From: Neocallimastix lanati (nom. inval.) | Taxonomy: Eukaryota > Neocallimastigomycota > Neocallimastigomycetes > Neocallimastigales > Neocallimastigaceae | Reading direction: 5' to 3' | Length of the DNA stretch: 42,500 nucleotides | Assembly: GCA_016946835.1 (NCBI GenBank) | Contig: JACVTC010000111.1 | Location: 40,001 to 82,500 of the forward strand | In this document: one piece after another, positions 36,715-42,500 of the stretch | Layout: each line of letters starts with the position of its first letter | How positions within the stretch are numbered: the stretch's first letter is position 1 | The notes under the pieces: model-generated | What the model was told of the DNA's origin: nothing | Database searches by the model: none | What the model saw: only the letters and a program-made list of their open reading frames with translations | Position numbers and translations under genes: made by a program

Positions 36715-37241
36715 ATACTAATAATAATTATAATTGTAATTTATAGTAATAATAATAATATAATAATAATACAGTTCAATAAAAAAAAAAAAAACACTGA
36801 AATGTATTTAATATATATAAATTACAATAAGAGAAAAAATTCAAATAAAAATAACAAATATTTAAGTACTGATGTCTGTAATAAAAAAGACATATAATTT
36901 ATTTTAAATAATTTATTGTACTGATATCTGTAATAAAAATGAAATATAATTTATTTCAAATTACTTATTAAAAAATAAATAATAAAATTTCTTTTATGAT
37001 TGAAATTACATTGAATTCGTAAAATAAAAAAAAGTAGATAAATCAATAGGTATATATAATAGTTTAGTTTTATGTAATATTAATAGATAAAAAAAAAATA
37101 TTCTGAAAAAATATATATATATATATTAAATTTATATAATTTTTTGCATTATTTCCTGTTTTTCTTCCTGTTTGATTTCTTTTTTTTTTTTTGTTTTTTT
37201 TTTTTTTTATTTATTTATTTATTTATTTATTTTTTATTTAT
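36715..37241. other. Spacer between the copia element and MED22
   Basis: No gene is visible. It has a two-copy imperfect repeat of about 52 bp, starting GTACTGAT.TCTGTAATAAAA at 36866 and 36918. The region also includes the probable 3' flank of MED22 (T-runs, TTTA tetramers at 37209-37230). Confidence 0.6.
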
Positions 37242-38084
37242 TTATTGTTTTATCTCCTGCTTTACTTCTTGTTTTATCTCCTGTTTTACTTCTTGTTTTA
37301 TCTCCTTTTTTTCTTCTTGTTTTATTTCTGGCTTTATTTCTGGCTTTATTTCTTCATTATTTTGATTATTTATATCATTCATATCAAAAGAAATTGATGA
37401 ATAGTGAACATCTTCTAATTCTTTTAAATTATTTCTTATATCACTTTGTAGTGACATTAGTCTATTATTTATAGTGAGTTTTTCTTGTTCAATCGTTTCT
37501 ATTCTACTTAATATTCCTGAATTCAATGACTTATAATCGTAAAGTAATATTGACTGTTTTAATTCTGATATTAAAGATAACAATGATTGAGCTGATCTTA
37601 TCTGTTGGATAAATATTTGATATTAATGTGAGTATAAATAGAAATACATATATTATTTTAAAAAAATAATTTTTTTTTTTTTTTTTTTTTTTTTTTTGAT
37701 TTTGAGTTTCAACTAATAATAAAATTATAAAATTTACAATATTAGCAGACATGCAATTGATAAGATACTCTTCTTGAAAAACTCTATATTTATCATTGTC
37801 TCCTATCTTTTTTTTTTTTTTTATAATTGTTTGAAATTGTATAGAATAATAGTTTAATAAAAATATTTTTATTCTAATTTTTATCAAATAATATAAGAAA
37901 AATATAATATTATTTTTATTTTATACCTTTGAAGCTCTTACAATATGATCAAAACTATCCACTAATTGATTAATTTCTACATCTAATCTTTTAAAATAAA
38001 ATGTATATATTTTATATATATAAAATAATAATAATAATTTAGAAAAATAATAACAATCTTTTTTTGAGGTTATACTATTTAAAA

Positions 38085-38125
<41 letters not shown>

Positions 38126-38243
38126 ATTTAAAATATAACTATTATTAAAATAAACTATCTATTTACCTTTTATTATATTCTTCTTCATTTTGAACGAATT
38201 TATTCTTTTTTTCCTTTATAATATTTTGTTTTGGAATTGACAT
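37242..38243 (-). CDS. MED22: Mediator complex subunit 22 (head module)
   Basis: Four exons on the minus strand: 38243-38167, 37987-37927, 37806-37738 and 37601-37242, giving about 188 residues (animal MED22 is 140-200). MED22 pairs with MED11 in a helical bundle in the Mediator head, a coactivator of RNA polymerase II. The match is clear in order: NKRLDVEINQLVDSFDHIVR (family 'YNKRLKDDIKSIMDNFTEII'), then EEYLINCMSANI followed by IRSAQSLLSLISELKQ (family '[24 protein letters not shown]'), LLYDYKSLN, and a final NNLKELEDVHYSS (family 'IDLYELEEEYYSS'). Introns have GT..AG ends. The C-terminus adds a repeated tail of about 35 residues of E-I/V-K-Q/P tetrapeptides that I do not know from other MED22 proteins. 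It is divergent from the SRO7-like gene. Confidence 0.85.
37245..37350 (-). repeat. Tetrapeptide-coding 12/24-bp repeat at the MED22 C-terminus
   Basis: The minus strand repeats GAAATAAAAC / GAAGTAAAAC-type 12-mers, encoding EIKP, EIKQ and EVKQ units, up to the stop. The alternation of EIKQ and EVKQ gives a 24-bp higher-order unit. The predicted tail is charged and probably helical or disordered. Confidence 0.85.
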
Positions 38244-39195
38244 TTTCAATTTTAAAAAAATAATAATAATAATCTATTAACTGATGTTTGAGAAATCTAA
38301 TTTGAAAGTTTTTAATAATAATAAGTTAGGATTGATTGATATAACAAAAAAATATATTTAATTAAAATTATTTAATTTAAGGGACATATCATATGATAAT
38401 ACTAAATAAAATCATATATTAATGTTTTATTACATAGAATAATTATATTATTTATTTCATATCACATGCTTTGAAAGATATGATATAAACAAATAAATAA
38501 TTAAAGCCACTCATAAAACTTATTTTTATATTTAAATATTGGAAAAATTTTGAAATTTAAAAAAGTTTGTTTTATTACTAAAATTTATAATTTTAAAAAT
38601 TAAATAAATAAAATATAATATAAATAATAAAAAAAAATACAAAAAATAGTAAAATAGTATAAAAAAAATTTACCCAAATTTTAAATATTATACTATTAAA
38701 TATAGAATTAATCCAAATAAAATAAAATAAAAATAAAAATTGAAAAATGAAAAATGAAAAATGAAAATGCATAACTAATAATAATAATAATAACAAAAAA
38801 AAAAAAAAAAAAGTATCATCTCTATAAACTTTTTTAATTTTTTTTATTTAATATTTTATATATATATTTTTATTTATTTTTATTATTTATTTATTTTTAT
38901 TATTCATTTATTTTTATTATTTTTTCCTTTATTTTTATTATTTATTTATTATAATATATATAAATATTATATATTTTTTTAAACTATTTAATTTTATTTT
39001 ATTTTGGTTAGAGTTATAAAATAAATAAATAATTAAATTATTAATAATTATAAAAACTAAAAATTAAGCAATACCTATTTCTATATATATATTATATGTA
39101 TATATATATTTCATATTATATATATTTAATTTTTTATATCTAACATATTACAATGAAAGGGAAGACAGTTAAATAGTTATATATATATTTATATA

Positions 39196-39228
<33 letters not shown>

Positions 39229-39366
39229 ATTATTATTACTATTATTATATTGGGAAAAAAATATTTTAAAAAATAATAATACATACTACTTGCAATAAAA
39301 ATATAACAAAATATAAATATAAAAAAAAATTTTTTTATTTTACAAAGTTACAATTTCTAGAATTCA
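38244..39366. other. Divergent intergenic region between MED22 and the SRO7-like gene
   Basis: About 1.1 kb separates the two start codons. It is AT-rich with an A-run near 38796-38811, TTTATTTTTATTA quasi-repeats near 38876-38950 and TTA triplets near 39198-39245. It should contain both promoters, but I see no recognisable element. Confidence 0.55.
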
Positions 39367-40950
39367 ATGTCTTTATTAAGAGTAATTACAAGACGACTCA
39401 GTAAAAAAAATATTCATAAAGCAGAATTAAATGAAATATGGAGATATGGATTATCCAACGAAAATGGAATAATTGCAGCAGATAGATCCCAAAATTTATT
39501 GGCCATTGGAACAAATAAAGTAAAAAAAAAAATACACATTACCATTTAAGTAATTAATTTAATAGTAAAAAGTAGATTGTATATACTTATAAAGAAAAAT
39601 AATGAATGAATTAAAAAAATATATATATAAAAAGGGAAAAATTATTTGTATAAATAATAAAAGCAATACATCCATTTTACATTTTCTTTTTTTTTTTTTT
39701 TTTTTTTATAATGAATTAATATATATTAATATTTTGTTAATTTTAATTAATATTTATTAATAAAATGAAATTTAAAAAAATCTAAATTTATTTATTTTTT
39801 TTTTTTATTTTTAAAAAGTATTATTATTAAAATGGTTTATTAAATCTCTTTAATTTATATATATATATATAAATTAATATATAATGAATAAGAAAATAAT
39901 AATGAAACATTAAATATATGTTTAAATATATTCTTATTATTTTAAAATTTTAAAAATTAAATAAAGAATTTAAATTATTCATATATTTATTTATTTCTTT
40001 ATTGTTGTTACGTTTATTAGGGGATAAACCTAATTCGTTTTCCAAGGAATAAAAATTGTCCTGAAGACATTAGAGAAACTTATTTATATTTAGCACAGGA
40101 TAAAGAAAAAATTAATTTTTTGAAATTCAAAACAGGAGGTGAATATTTAATTAGTATTTTTGATGGTAAGGATTTGGTTATTTGGAATGTGAATGAACGT
40201 AATGTTCACTTACAGGTGAAATTAAGTATTAATGTATCGAGTATTGATTTTTATCCCGATTCAAATTGGTTGTTTTTGGGTTCAGATAATGGTTGTATTT
40301 ATATCTATGATGTGGTCAATGGTATACTTTCAAATTCTTCCATCATATGTAGAACAAAAAATGGAGAATCCATTCCTTCCCTTGTTCAATGCTTATCTTT
40401 AAACCCTATTAAAAAAAGAATATTAGTTGGATTTGAATACGGTTTAATCATTCAATATCATATCAAAAAACAAAAAATAATAGAAAGATATCAACAGGAG
40501 GAAATACTAACCTATATTAAATGGTGTCCTGATGGTATTCATTTTGTTACTGGTTCTGATCAAGGAAATTTATTTTTTTGGAAAATAGGAAAAACACAAA
40601 AACCTTTACTTAAAAGAAGTATTAAAGAATATTTATCTTTATCTTCTGCTTCAAAAGAGGTTCTCAATAAACCTGAAGTGGATGATAAAAAAACTAACAT
40701 AGATACGTCTTTAGATATCGTGAAACCAAGTATTTTTATATATTTTAATTATATATATATATAAATTAATTTCTTAATTTTTAATTTTTAATTTTTAATT
40801 TTTGATTTTAAATAAATTCTTGATTTAAAATGATATATATATATATATTAATTATAAACTATATATTCCGAATATATATAATAATTGATCTATTAATTAA
40901 TATTTAATAAAAAATAATAATAAATAATTAATAAATTAATGGATAAACAA

Positions 40951-40981
<31 letters not shown>

Positions 40982-41862
40982 TAATTTGATATATATAAAT
41001 AATTATGAATATCTATCAATAACTAAATATATTTTGTATACAACAACAATATCAATATTAAATAATAATATATTGTATCTAAAACAAAAACAAAAACAAA
41101 AAAAAAAAAAAAAAAAAAAAATAGTTAAAAAAATAGAATGGATAACTATAGATAAAAATAAAACTCAACTTTTTTGTAGTGAAGAAGTTGATATTCAATC
41201 CTCTGACAATAAAATTACAATGATAACCCTTCAAAATGTAGAATTTGGATCTCCATTATCCATAAGTAAAATTAATATTGATGAAAATATAACTGATTTT
41301 GATATTGTTCCTTATGAAGATAAACCGTTACTCGTTACTCTGACAAATAAAGATTGTCAATTTTTCCGTTTAGAGGATAATAAGGAGGAAACTTTTATTT
41401 ATGAAGATCTTTCATTATTAAAATTACCTGATATCACAAAAACTATTCAAACTCAATTTACCAAAAATTTCATTACTAATTTCATATCGGAAGAAAAATA
41501 TAGTGAAAGTTCTGAAAATATTTTATTCAATGGTTATGTTACTTATCATAAAGATAATAGTATGAGATATTGGTTACAAACATCTTATGGATTTATCTTC
41601 TTAGAAGTTTTACAATTACCAAAAAATATTGAAATTTTTGATTTCTTAGTATCCTATGATAAAACTTTGATTATTTATGATAATAAATTTGAAATCTATT
41701 CCTATATAAAAGAGAATGAAAATGAAAATGAGGGGGAAGAAAGTACGAAAAGTAGACCATCTAGAAGAGGTATATATAATTTCTAAATATATATTTAATA
41801 TATTTTATTATTATTATTTTATTTTTATTTGTTTATTTGGAATAATTAAATATTTTTTAATA

Positions 41863-41908
<46 letters not shown>

Positions 41909-42500
41909 AAAACAAGGAAGAGTTAAATTACAAAAAAGTAAAGAATTTGATAGTAAAATCGAAAATTTTTCGTATTATAAACAGATGGGAATGTATGTTC
42001 AAAAATTGATTAATTATATATTTATTTAATTATGTATATAATGTTTATAGATGATAGAAATATATTTATTTGCTCAGGATAATAAATTTAAATATGTCAA
42101 AATAATTTTTTTTACATTTATATATTTCAATTTTATACTATTTTTTTTTTATTATTTTAAATATCATATTATACTTTTTATTATTATTATTTTTTATTAT
42201 TTATTTATAGAATAGCATTAATAACAAAATCTAAACAATTAAATATATTTTCAATATATTATGATGATCAAACATGTGCAATTGATGCAGGTATTGAATT
42301 TGAATTAATTTTTTTTTTTTTTTTATAAAAGAAAAAATAATTATATTGATTTGTCAATTATATTATAAATGTACAATTGTTTTATTTTTATTGATACTAA
42401 ATATAAATATTTAAAGATATTTATTTTAACTTTATAATTGTATTTATTATTAATACTAATAATAATTTTATTTTTATTAATTACAATATGACATATTAAA
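39367..42500 (+). CDS. SRO7: SRO7/tomosyn/Lgl-family WD40 exocytosis regulator, partial at the 3' end
   Basis: Five exons are visible: 39367-39519, 40021-40729, 41125-41769, 41908-41992 and 42211-42290. All introns are GT..AG (one donor is GTATGT) and all phases fit, giving about 557 residues before the gene leaves the window in intron 5. The family binds SNAREs and Sec4/exocyst at the plasma membrane and controls secretory vesicle fusion. Support: the N-terminal block GIIAADRSQNLLAIGTNK followed by GINLIRF (family 'LAYDPVQKLLAIGTKSG'); WD-like ends LVIWNV, IYIYDV, IIQYHI and LFFWKI; SSIDFYPDSNWLFLGSDNGC; and TYIKWCPDGIHFVTGSDQGN. Exon 3 continues with further propeller strands. The first AG was chosen for exon 4; an AG nine bases further would drop three residues. 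Whether it is closer to SRO7 or tomosyn cannot be told because the C-terminus is missing. Confidence 0.8.

Noticed and set aside
37144-37474. Plus-strand open frames with FISCFTSCF-like repeats
   Set aside because: They are antisense to the MED22 C-terminal repeat, and the repetitive look comes from that repeat.
1-42500. Use of TGA as tryptophan
   Set aside because: Intact genes (pol, MED22, SRO7-like) use TGG for Trp and have no internal TGA; TGA appears only in decayed sequence.

Overview
The window reads as a piece of an extremely A+T-rich fungal genome. The best fit is an anaerobic gut fungus (Neocallimastigomycota). Support comes from the dense A/T homopolymers and AAT/TTA microsatellites, small AT-rich GT..AG introns, Asn-runs in proteins, a fungal-type SRO7/tomosyn WD40 gene, a small secreted Cys-repeat protein of a style I associate with these fungi, and Ty1/copia and LINE elements. 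This is inference from content, not a database result; a dictyostelid-like AT-rich protist is less likely.

Layout. About 1-19.2 kb is a gene desert of homopolymers, microsatellites and minisatellites (a perfect 26-bp array at 7726-7959, a hexamer array near 2 kb, a 60-bp array near 2.9 kb). It contains a few islands of more complex sequence: broken coding relics at 9.3-10.6 and 17.9-18.8 kb, and a hairpin-rich island at 14.07-14.28 kb that may be a non-coding RNA. About 19.2-23.2 kb is a decayed LINE with endonuclease and reverse transcriptase relics, in which homopolymers have grown inside former motifs. At 25.26-27.06 kb lies a three-exon gene for a tail-anchored protein resembling PEX26, the peroxisomal anchor of the PEX1/PEX6 ATPase. 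At 27.29-29.71 kb (minus) is a secreted PI-PLC X-domain protein with a C-terminal ricin-type lectin domain, broken at five places. Next to it, divergent, is a broken Cys-repeat membrane protein gene (29.97-30.79 kb), then a small inverted duplication of the PLC gene's 3' end.

At 31,476-36,714 sits a complete Ty1/copia retrotransposon: 243-bp LTRs with one mismatch, a 5-bp target duplication (ATACT), a zinc-knuckle gag, and an intact protease-integrase-RT-RNase H pol in the +1 frame. Its primer-binding site matches the anticodon arm of tRNA-Lys(CUU), which implies priming by a tRNA half-molecule rather than a tRNA 3' end. This is the most distinctive molecular feature of the window.

The right end holds two housekeeping genes in divergent orientation: MED22 (Mediator head subunit; four exons, minus strand, with a lysine/glutamate repeat tail) and an SRO7/tomosyn/Lgl-family exocytosis regulator (five exons visible, running off the window). 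The genes do not form one pathway. The region looks like a gene-poor, repeat-expanded landscape with a few housekeeping genes, dying secreted-protein genes and one very young mobile element.
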